Origin: Undaria pinnatifida
Lineage: Eukaryota > Sar > Phaeophyceae > Laminariales > Alariaceae
DNA length: 64,000 nt
NCBI GenBank assembly: GCA_012845835.1
Contig: JABAKD010000008.1
Coordinates: 8,106,775-8,170,774 of the forward strand
Reading direction: 5' to 3'
The notes under the pieces were generated by a model, which saw only the letters and a list, made by a program, of their open reading frames with translations, did not search any database and had not been told where the DNA came from. This document shows positions 35,901-47,900 of the stretch, piece after piece. Position 1 is the first letter of the stretch; every line of letters begins with the position of its first letter. The translations under genes and the position numbers were made by a program.

Positions 35901-38900
35901 ATTGAGCAGCCTCATGCGAAACGCGCGAACAGAGAGGGCAAAAAAGCTGTACCACCCTGAAACCACGATAATTTATATAATAATCGAATGCTTTGATCTC
36001 CACAAAGAGGTTCTAGCGACAAGGAACCCGCAGAACCGAAAGAGCGAAGAAGACAGATGAACACGGAACTAAGAACACGGGTATCCAGTGCAGGCGGTAC
36101 CTTTTTGGCGGTATGATGTCCAGTGTCGGCGGTATGTTGTGGGCGGCATTCAGAGTTGGCGGTACTTTCTGGGCGGTATTGAGCGCTGTCGGTATTAATT
36201 CGGCGGTAGGCGGTAACTACACTTTTGGCGGTATTTTTTTGGCGGTAGGCGGTATTTCGGTTTTTGGCGTAACGACTTTGGCGGTAGGCGGTAAATATAC
36301 AATATGGCAGTAAACCGCGGAATTACCGGGACCGCCCACCAGGGCGGTAATTTCACGGCGGGAATATTACCGACCTTAACCCTGAAAAAAAATCTGTAAG
36401 AAAACGTCGATTCCTCATGAGACTTGAATGCACTGACTGCTGCAAGGTTGTGTCCCTTTTTGCGTTTTGTATCTCGTGCCACGCTCGGGAGCGAGCGAGT
36501 TCGTTTCTAAAATTGGGTGGACGTCAGTAAATGCTGCTTCTTTTGTAGGCTGTTTTTTATCTTGTTGCCCGGTATGAGCTGTGTTTTTTACGCCCAGTTT
36601 CTTTTATTTTCAGCAATCTCAACCTGATTGTCTTAACTGAGTATTTCTTAAGTGCGGTCGCTCACTAAAGCTGTACACGAGATAATACTGCAATATGTTC
36701 TGCCTTATATCAGCGGGTATCATTATGAAAAGGCTACAACATGAGATGATACATCAACAGCAACTGGTGCTGCTGTCTCGCAATAAGCGTGTATTCCCCC
36801 GTTTGTCCAAGGCTACCACGAAGTATGGCGTTTACGTATGGTTGTCGCTGGCGTAACGTCGAAACAGTTAACCTCACCCGGCGGTCCGGCCTCTAATGCC
36901 CTTGGCGACCAACACCGACACTTACCCCACCACGCCTATTATTTTTCTAGTGCGACTCCGAACTGCTGCTGTTTTGAGCCGTGAAGACAACTTGGCCTAG
37001 CTTCATAATCCATTGTTTACTCTTGAGCCCCAATCCCATCCCCGATCCCTAACCCCTATCCCCGACCGCCCGCCTGCCCGGAAAGTTCTCGAGAGGAAGA
37101 TATAATGAGGAGGTAAATGTGCACTATCCATCATTTAGTCAGAGCTGGCGCCCGGAAAGTGCTCCAGAGGAAAATATCATGAGGTAGTGCACTATCAATC
37201 ACTTACTCAAAGCTGGCCGTCAAAGCACAGACTGTACCCTGTACCCTGCTGTCATCATCACACCTAGAACCAACCGTGCCTGGTGCATACGCGGTACAGT
37301 ACTGCTATAGTCTAGCTTAATACCCAAGGGTGTGAGTTGACTGACCTTGACGCTAGTTATTGTTAGTAGGTGGGTGGCGAACTAAGCCAACCAACTATCT
37401 TCAGTTTTCTCAGTAATATAACGGATTACCAGCCACAAACGCACCAGTCAGATACAAGATCGCACTATTATATCAAAGTACCGCACGCAACTATCTGTGT
37501 ACGCTCAACCAACTGATAACTGATTGGCAGCCCATGGTCAGCCAACTCAGCCGTACTAATAACCTGATATGATCGTTCCTCGTATAATACGTACGAACGA
37601 TTCAGGTGAAAGAGATTTGTATGAACCGAGACAACTCCCTGCTGCCGGAAGTAATCCCGATGGTCGCCGAGTTTCAGGTGCGTGGTGATTTGTGACGTAG
37701 CGATGTGGTGATGAGATGATGCGGTGATGTTATGATGATTAACCCCAAGGGCCGAAGGCGCTTGGTTTAATGCTCAGAGGGCAATCGGTATGGCATGGAT
37801 CAATCGGTAGTATGCCGGCCAATCGACCAATCGATAGGCCACCCACCGTTCGTGCGGGGAAGGGGAAAGGGCAAAGTGCTACCGGTACAGCAGTATTATA
37901 TCACAAGTCGTACGCATGTACGATAGCTATTTGACGTATTGTATTGCCACTGACCATGTATCCGCGAATGAGTATAATATGTGCTGGTTGAAAGTTGTGA
38001 ACGACCATCTGTCCGCATTGCTTGTGATCGCGCGTGGGCGACTCCCATAGGCTACCACAGGTTGAACCCAGGAGCTGCTGTTTTCTGCCATGGACAACCG
38101 TCCTCTGCTGTAGTGCCGCATGTTGTACTGACGGTTTCTCTGGCTCCAGACCCCCGAATAGAGCTGCCCTTTTACTTCGTTGACACGTTTCCGCCCGATA
38201 TCACGCGTAGCCCCACACCGTGCACAAGTCCACGGAGACCCTTGCAGTACCACTTGTCGCAACAAGAGACACTGACGCATCCCGACATCCCAACTTATCT
38301 TGTAACTCAGTGGAGCGTAGAAACCGCTTTGGCCTTGTCACTGGTCACATTAACTCTATGACAATGTTGGAGTCAACTAAAAAAGAAAACATTATAGCTG
38401 CCTGCGTTCATTGTCGGCCGTATAGAGCCGTTGGAACAACCTCTACTTTTTCCCGCGCGAGCAGAACGGTTGTAATATTATAGTTGTGTTATAATGTTAT
38501 ACGAAGTAGTAGTCCTCATATTAGTCTTCAGCAGAAAAATTGTCTGCGACGACTCGCTGTGTAAGCGCCCCACAGACTTCGAGGATGTGCGGACATGCCT
38601 GCCCTTTCACAAGATACCACATACTTTCCGGGTACAGCCGTAGTTCTCGTAGTTCTGCTGTATTTTCGTGCGATTGCGTGCGTACTGAGCTGTTCTTTTT
38701 GTTTCCCATCCCGACCGAATCCCTCTCGCCACCGCCACCTCTCATGTTTTTTCGTGTGTGCATCTTTCCGAGAAGACAGACTTCAACGCCAATTGCCGCA
38801 AGTTTGTAGCGACCTTCCTTCGTGAAGTGGTACGAGCGCACCCGCAGCACGTGAGCTTGGTGGTTCCAGTGGCGTCGTACTTGATGCACGACAGCAGCAC

Positions 38901-41900
38901 CGCCGTCAAGAAGGTGCAGTGCACGCGCGATAGAAATACCTAGTATTGCCTACCAGGTATATCATACCAGGTATGAAGTACCGTGCGAAGATGATATAGA
39001 TGAGATGTAGGGCAGTATTTGGGACAGCAGTAAGTGTGCCAAAGGGTGATCGCCGAGTCTTGATTGATCACATCGCTGCAAGCTATTCGTACGAGTCGCG
39101 GTGTTGTAGTGTTGTTATATACCTGGTATCTGGTATCTGCTTGGTATGCTACGCCGTTTCCCACATGCATGTGGCGTGGAGGTTAAACATGCTCATTGTT
39201 TGGCTTGTTTTTACTGACTATTTGTACAGCAACATCGATGTTCCTCCCTTGCGATGTGGGTTGATGGCGCCCAGAAGGCCTGGACAACACAAACATGTGA
39301 AGTTGAGATTAAGACATACAAGGTACCAACAGTAATATAGTACTGTGGACGTAAAACTAAAGGACCGTTTGGTGCACATCTTTTGAACCCAACTGTCCTT
39401 GTGTTCCGTCCGCAGTGGTATTGTTCGGCTTGCTCTTCGCTGACTAAAGCAGTATGTTCCATGGTTGCTAACCCCAACCCTAGCCTGCTAACCCTAACCT
39501 CTAATTTGGGTTCATGGCGACCAGCATGCGATCATGGTGTCCAACACACGCATGCCACGTTGGGGTTGAGAAGTTCGATATTAAAGCTGTTGCTAGGCCC
39601 TCGCGCAGCAGGATATTGAAACGGTTGTCAAGTTGTGGTTGTTGGTGGTCGGTGGTTGGCGGAAGCTTCAAGCAACTATGAAGGGATCCCTGTTTTTTGG
39701 CGCGGTCATACACTATAAACCCGCGTTCGCTCGTTGTTATACAGTGTTTGGCTTGCTCGTCGCTGACTGCAGATGTATGCTCCCCTCTTGCGCAAACGTC
39801 TGATATGTTTTCATGGCGGGCAGAACGCCGTCTTGCTGGCGAACACCATCTATAGACCTGCACTGCAGCGGCTGGTGGACAACGGAAGCGCTGAAGGCGC
39901 TCAGAAGGACTGGTCAACTCTGGATGGACTCAGGTATATGTGTTTATTTACTTATGTACTTCGTATGTTTTTACCCTTCGCGCACAAGGAAGCGCGGCCC
40001 AGACGTCTACCGTGCGTTCAAGCGAACCCACCCGCACGGCTGATATAAGTTGTCGAGTAGCCAGCTACCTTTTTAATGCGAATGCGCGTGCACATCGTAT
40101 GTCACTGGCCAAGACACCACGTCACCGGCGGCTGTGAGATATGGTGGGACACCCGAATGTCGGCCGTATCGCTGCTCCCCACTCCTTGTCTGCTCGCGCG
40201 CAGGAAAGTGGTGCTGAACACCATCACCTCGGGCCCTGCGGATATCTCCATGGTAGCCGTCAAATTCGCCGAGAGCGTGGTGCTCGCGTGCGTCGGGGGG
40301 CGCGGGCTCGCACCCGGCGCCTCGCGCGAGGGGGACAAGTCCGTTCAGCGGAACCTCAGCCCCTCGCACCCTTTCCTGCTGGCGGACACGCTTGACCAGG
40401 CCGGCCATGCCCTAGCGAGACAAATGGTGGGATGGTTGGGAACCAGTGGCAGCGGTAGCGATGGTGGTGGTGGCGGTGGCGGTGGTGCTAAAGCTAGTAA
40501 TGGTAGTGGTGGTGCGGCGAAGGGCACAGGGTGGGGCTCGGGGTTCGGGGCTCAGCACTACACGGTGCTGATTAACGCGCTCCAGAACCTGGCTACCAAT
40601 CGTGCGGCGCTGTTCGGCGACATCGTTCCCGCCTTGGCGTCCGCGCTCGAGAGTGTGAACGGTAACGGTAGCGGTCGGAGCAAGGTCGCCCTCGAGGCCC
40701 GCGGCGGCGGCAAGAAAGGTCCCACGGCGGGCGCTATCGTGCCCAAGGGGCTGCGGGACGCGGGGGGGTCGCTTAGGAGCGCCTGTCTCAAGCTGCTCAA
40801 GGTGGCCCCGGGGCCGAGCGTGGGCGTGCAGCGGCTTGCGGTGGCGGCTGCACTGTCTGGGTCGGACGGCGAGGCGAAGGCTGCCGTGGGCGGTAACACG
40901 ACGCTGAAAGGACGCATCAAGCTGCCCGTCCGCGTCCGGGAGCGACCGGTAGTCCGAGCAGGTAGGCGGTACTGTATTGTTACGGTTCGTGGAGGCGTGG
41001 CTGGGGGGGGGGCTGGTGGAGGTCGGGGGCAGCTTACGGGGGAGGGGGGCTGTTTTTTTTTTTATCACCCAGAGGATGGGTGTGCAACTTCATGTTTTCT
41101 ATGCCAATGCGACTACATTAGCAGTATCATGGACACCTAAGTGTGGAAACCCCCCGACCGGTGCGGATCACGCAGAGTGGCACTGCGCAGATGCCAACAC
41201 CAACGCGGTCGTCTTCGATGCAATCCTCGCAAAGTTAAGGAAGGTCATTGAAGCCCCTTTCGCCGGTAGCCAATACCCAATATCCCTTGCCCGTCCGCTG
41301 GTTATTTCAAACGTGTCCAACGGCATCTCGAGCTTCACTCCCTGAATCCCCACCCTTCGCCCCCCCCCCCCCCCCCTCCGATCGCCCCCCCTCCCACCCC
41401 CCCTGCGAAGCAGCTCCAACTGTCCGTACCCTACCGTTTTCGGCGGAGGATCGACGCACGTTCGCAGAGCTAGCCGCGTCGGTGTCCCTCGGAAAAATGC
41501 CCAAACCGCCTCCCGGGTACAAGCAAAACCGCACGAAAAATTTTCCCCTTCCGGACCTGGAGACGCTGTTCGGGCACGTCCTGAATGCTCTCGGCCCGGG
41601 CATCGCCTCGGCCAGACGCCCGGCGGTGCCAAAGGAAGAAGAAATCGTTGGCGGCAGCGGTGGAGGCGGTGGCGAGAATGGGGGGGGGGGGAAGGCGGGG
41701 ACGAAACGCCCGCGGGTTGAAGGTCAGGCGGGGGGGGAAGATGGAGGAGGCGGGAAGAGGCGAACGGTCGATGTTAGCGAAGCCGCCGCGAAGAGCAACA
41801 GGGATGTGAAACCGGCGTCGGCGATGGGAAGGTCTCTTATGGATGTGGAGGCTGACGGAGGGGCGGGGACGGGGGGAGAGCTGGCGGGGAAAAACTCGCC

Positions 41901-44900
41901 CGACACGGCTGTGAAGTCAGAGCTGGAGCCCGCACCGGTTGTGGACACTGGCCGAGAAGGCCTGGAGACGTCTAAGAAGGCGTTTTGTCGAGTGCTGCGG
42001 CTGTGGGAGGGGGTGGCGATGGAGGGGAAGCGAGGGCTGCACCAGAGAGTGGTGGCGCGGCTGGGTAGGATGCTTGCGGAGGCGGAGGTGGAGGTGGTGG
42101 CTGCTGTCGCTGCTGCGGGTCGGGGAGAAAAGGCGGAGAAGGCAGAAGCCTCCGAGCCTGAGGTGGGGGAAAACATTAAATATGCTTGCTATTGACCCTT
42201 TAAGAACTGCATCCCACTTTTAGGGGACAAAGTGCTTGGAGTTAGTGTGGGGCAGTTTTCGCGGTGGTAAAAGGGTTCAACAGGTACCAGGTACCTGGTA
42301 CTGTAGCTAGTATACCGCCACCACTGTTGTGTTCTTGTTGCATTTTTTTTTGTTGTAGTTTCGAACCGTTTCTCTGGAAAGCGTGCGTCATTATCCAAAA
42401 AAAGAAAGCTTTTCGGATACTGTGGAGGACAGTACTGGTTGTGCAGTTCGTGGGTGCTACACAGTTTGTGGGTTTACCGCAGGAAGGTGCCGCTGCAGCT
42501 CTCCTCGCTTTGTCTTGCCTTGCCTTGCCTTGCCTTGCCTTATCGTGTTTTGTCTTGGCTTCGGAAGTCCGATACCGCGCGATGACCCTCACCGCTGCCC
42601 GCCCATGTCCCACTGCTCTCTCAGCCGCCAAAGACGGTCGTCGCAGAAGTGGTGGAGTTCATGACGAAGGACTACCGAAAGCGGTTCCAGGCGTCTCTCG
42701 CCTTGCTCACAGAAATATACGCCGCGGATGTAGCCGCCTCCGCCACTTCCATCGCCGCCGCGGCCGCTGTCGCGCCTGCGGTCCAGCGAGGAGGAGGAAG
42801 AGGAGCAGAAGGTGGAGGGGGGAGGGGAGGGGGGGGGGGAGGTGCAGCCGCATCTGCGGCCGAGCGGGGAGGAGGAAGAGGAGGAGGACGGGGAAACGGA
42901 GGGGGAAAGGGGGGGGGGGCGGGAGCGGCTGAACGACCCGAGGGAAAGCCGAGGGGGTTCAAGTTGTACGACGAGACGCTCCTGAAGCTATTGACCACCC
43001 TGTCGCGATCGCTGGAGGCTAGCTGGCGGCAGAAGCTCTTCACACAGACCTTGCTGGAGTGCCCGCGGGTGCCCCCCACGGCGCTTGAGCTGGTGTGCTC
43101 TCTTTGCGACATGGCTGCGCAGCCCCACGATGTGCAAACTGGTGTGTGTATTGTGTGTATTGTGTGTATTGTGTGTATTGTGTGTATTGTGTGTATTGTA
43201 TGTTGTGTGTATGTGTGTTGTGTGCTTAGTGCGTGTGTCGTGGCGTGGGGGTGGTTGTGATTGGGCAGTAGTGTTTTTACTTGCGCCAGCTTCGACATAG
43301 CTGTTGATCGCCCGCACTAACTCCTCACTGCGCCTGCTTTCCGAGAAAAAAATGCTGATAGCCTTCACCACCTCCTCATCGCGCCTTCGTTCCGAGAAGA
43401 CTTGATTGATAAATAGTCCACATCAACTCCTCATTGCATCATCATTCCGAGAAAAAATCAGGGTTTTTCACGGGTCACATCACTTCTCGGTATACCAGTC
43501 GGACCGGATCAGGGTTACCCGACCCGACTCGACCCGACCCGACCCGACCCGTGAGACTTTTGAAAATCTCTTGACCCGATCCGACCCGACCCGTGATAAT
43601 TTATAATACCTCCTGGCCCGACCCAACTCGACCCACGAGATTTTCAAAACCTCCTGTGTGACCTGATCCTCGGGTCGGGCCATGACCCGTGAAAAGCCGT
43701 GGTGAAAAACGTTGGTAGTCTACACTAACTCCTCCTTACATTTTTATTCCGAGAAAAAAACTTTTCATGGTCCTCACTAACTCCTCGTTACATCTTCATC
43801 CCGAGAAGGAAAATCGATGATTTGTCTGTATACATGAAGTACTCGTTGCGTCTTCAATCCGAAAATTTTCCATGGGCGGTCGGGGTTAGGGTTAGGGTCA
43901 AGGTTAGTAGAGTCAAGTTAGCCTTAAAGTTAGTAGAGCCAAGCGCATACAACCGTTTTGTCGAAGCCAGGCCAAGGTCTGTCGACACCTGGTTGTGGGA
44001 GCGGGCCTGCAGCCGTTTCCGAAGCAGGATACAGTAGGAGCGGTGGGAGTGTAGGTTCACCCTTTTTGCGATGCACTCCCGTAAATGCTTGAAATCAGAC
44101 TATTGCGGAGACCCATTGGGCAGTGGGACTGGGACGAAATCCCAAACACTACATGCGAGGGGTGGGGGTCTCGGTGCGGCTTTTTTGGTATTCACCCGTG
44201 AAGATTTATGTTGCCTGGTTTACCCTCTCGAGAGGAGCACACGAGGACCGTCGTCACATAAGTAGGAGACCTTGACCGAAAAGTGTCGACTTTTTCCTTT
44301 CTTATGCCTAGTACTTCGGTTCGTCCAATTAACAAGAAATGGATCTCTGCACAGTAGCAGGATGTTATTAGGAATAAGGAAAGAGTTAACTCTGTGGTGG
44401 CTTGCAACCGCGGGCAGAAAGTGACCCGGCGGCGGTACGAAGGATCAGCTGCTGTGCGGTGCAATTTCTCGAGTGGCGGCGAGAAACAAAGGAAATGGTT
44501 GGACGGACCGCCAACCGTGCATGAGCACATGCCCAAGGGCGCGCGACATTTGTTTGGAGGCGTTTTTTTTTTTGTTTTCCGGCGGTGGCGATATTCCTTG
44601 TTATTGCGCTTGTCGCCGCGTTGCACAGCTAATCATTTCTTGCGTTGTTGGTCTCAGTTGGTGTCACTCAAGACACACGCTCGTTAGTTTATGTGCTGTG
44701 CACATTTCATTCCAATATTATGAATAGAAAAAATACTCGTGGGCCTCTTTTTGGGCGGTACATACCGCAATAGCTGACTGAACATTACACCGAACACTAC
44801 CACTGCCATCACCCAATTAATCGCTTTTTATGCTTTTCTCGCTTTTGATTGGTTGTTGGCAAGTTTACAGGCTGTGGAGGACTTTTAAATTCTACAAGCC

Positions 44901-47900
44901 GGCAAAGAGATGCTCTTACGCTTGTCGCCGCTTTGCATTTATACACTAAACTATGATTTTATTTTCTGCTGGCCGATTTTACTTGACGGGTTACTTGTTC
45001 GGTGGATAATCGCTTTTTCTTTAGTTTTCGAGAGTTTTTATTATGTTACAACCAAGCGAGCACACAAAAAAGAGAAACGGAGCCGCACTCCCAGAAAGAT
45101 CCAACGAAAACAAGAACGGAGCTTCGTGATTTCTGTGCAAATCGAGAAAATGACGGGGGGGGGTTGCAACTTTTTTTTTACTTGGTTTTAGTTCCCCCCT
45201 GTCTGGCTCGTTGAAATGGCAATATTACGCCAGGAATATGCCAGAAAAGATGTTACCAGCCATAGCTGATAGGACTGTATGGGAGAAAAGAACAAAGGGG
45301 CAAGCTGGAATACGATGGGATAACGTAGTCGAGAAAATATGGAAGGGTTTAGGGGGGAACCAAGATGAGGTACTGTCTATAGAGAAGTTTGGCGGGTACA
45401 AGACGGAAGTAAAATAAAGAACAGAAGAAACGGAAAGGCAAGCGCTAAGAAATAAAGGGAAACAGGAGAAACACTTAGAGATATACGTGGGGTTGAGGGA
45501 AGATATTGGAATGAAAACGTATTTGCACGGCCCAATGGACAACGAGAAAAAGCTTAAACTTCGATTTCGAGTAGGGGACCTGGACCTACCAGCAGGAAGA
45601 AAGAGTTATACCATTAGTCGGGAGGAGGACACGGATGCACATATGTGCCCGTGTGGTACAGCAATAGAGTAGGACTCACATGCAGTAGTAGAAAAATGTG
45701 AAATATGCAAGGAGGAACGGGATGTGTTGAGAGGAGATGAGGAAATTAGACGAATGTGACAAGGAAGATTTTGATAGACCTTAGAGTACCGAGAAAACGA
45801 GCGCTATCCTAGGAGATAGATGGCCACAGACGGCGAAACAGGAAGAGGATAGGACAAGCAAACAGTTTCTATGTAATACATGGAAAAAGCGCAATGATCG
45901 CCCAAAGGTTGTAGGTGTCTCTATTAGGAGTAGGAACGGTGCTCCGTCTCGAAAGGGATGTGTGGTCAATGGTCAAATGACTATTACGGAGATCCGTTGT
46001 TAGCAGAATGAAGTATCAAACAACAAAGGGGGCAAAGAAGCACCCGGGTTTGTGTAAAAGCGCTTGGCTACAGTTATTTCATTGGCTGGTCTTGCCAAGT
46101 ATACAGAGCCTCGATCGAACATAGTTGTAGCGCAGGAGAGCTCGCCTTTAAAGGGGCGATGCTTCCCTTTTTTTGAGAAATTTCATCCTGTTAACCATGG
46201 ATCTCCGTAATAAGGCAAGCAAGACATGAGTACGCCCCCCCCCCCCCCCCCCCCCTGTCTGGCTCCTTAAGAAAGAATGGTGGGTAGGATTGTGTTGTTG
46301 TTGTTGTGCTCCCCTGTTGCACGTGTAGCTCCTAGGAACGCCTGTGTTCTCCCTTTTCAACCGACGACACCGCGGATTTTCAAGCCAACCACATCCCAGA
46401 GGGGAACCATGTATTATAGGTGATCATTTTATATTGGTGATTTCGCTCAGGACACGCGCCTGTTACTCTGTATTTCTTGCTCCCGTTTGATTGACTGTTG
46501 GCAGGTTTGGTTGCTCTGAAGGACCTGATTTTCCACAAACCGGCCACTAGAGGGGTCTGCATTCCCAGTGTTTTGCGCTTCACGTACCACTCGGACAACG
46601 ACGTGAGGACCAAGGCGGTACGCTTGGCCTCCAACCTTCTCTGGCCGGACGCGGCGTTCCAGGGCACGATTGAGGCGTTCGCGAAGGAGGTGGGGGCGCG
46701 TGCTACGATAGGAGGCGTATCATTTTTTTTTGACAAGACCAAAGCTACGGTGTTGTCGTATCAATCATATCCCTCTTTTGCCACTACTGGGCTTGAGCCA
46801 CTCGCGTAAGTGACTGTACCTCCCTGACGAAAATACTTTAGGCGATTTTCTTGGCGTGGCACAGCGTAGCCAACCATTCCATTGCGGATTGATGTAGCAA
46901 AGTTAACGCCTTTACGACTGGAAACCCTTTTTTTTTTACAAAGCTACTTGGAGTTAGTACCGGGAGGGATTTTGGCGCTCTAAAGGGGTTAAAACAGCAC
47001 CAAAGCCCAAGACTGCGAAGGAACCCGGGAGTCACCCGCGCGAGTGGCCCCGAGCCGCTGCAAAAAAAGCCCCCAAAAAAGCATAATAACTCCACTACCG
47101 TAGCTTTCCTCCCGATCTGTTCGTGCTTGACGAGGGCCCTTACCCTAAGGAGCTACCAGGTACCCGATATCTTTGGACATGAACGATTTGTCCTTCGTTG
47201 CTCGTTGAAGACCTGGGCCATGGGGAGTGCTTGTCGGCCTGCACTTTTCGCTTTTTCTTGGTAGTCGGTGTTGGGCGAGGCAAAGAGCTGCTCAAATGAG
47301 CGGGCTAAAAAAAGTATGGTGCACGCCTGCCGCGGCATGCGTCGTGGGGTACTTTTTGCTTCGTCCCAGCAGAGATAGTAGGCATCATACCAGGTATCAG
47401 TATGGTTTCAACTTGTTACACGGGGGTTGAAGGTGCATTTTTTTCTCTTCCAGTTGTCACACTTTTGGTAGTGTTAATTGCCCGCTGCTGGTCACTGTGT
47501 CTGTGCGTCTTGTAGTGTTGGTATGAGATTATTTCAACATGCCAGTCGAGTATTGAAAGCGTTTTTTTTTTCTTCTTGTTTTTACACTCTCAGTTTTTGC
47601 GTGGCCCGCCGCTTTATTGTTTTGCATTGTATGCGCCGCGTTGTATGCAGGCGCTTACCAGCGTGCGATCGCTGGAGGTAGCTAGGAGAGCGGAGAGGGA
47701 GAGGAGGGAGAGGGAGAGGAAAGCGGAAAAAGAAAAACAGGAAAGAGAGAGGATCGCGAGGGAGAAGGAGCGGAAGGAGAGGGAGGCGAGGATGGAGAAG
47801 GAGAGGAAGGAGAAGGAGGCTTTGAGGAAGCAGAGAGAGGCTAAGGAGAAGGCGATGAGGGCAGAGAAGGAGAAGCTGCTGTCCGCACGAGCGGAGAGAA

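Noticed and set aside
42672-43371. Minus-strand frames with His-Asn-Thr repeats and Pro runs
   Set aside because: They reflect the TGTGTATTG microsatellite and glycine codon runs of symplekin exon 7.
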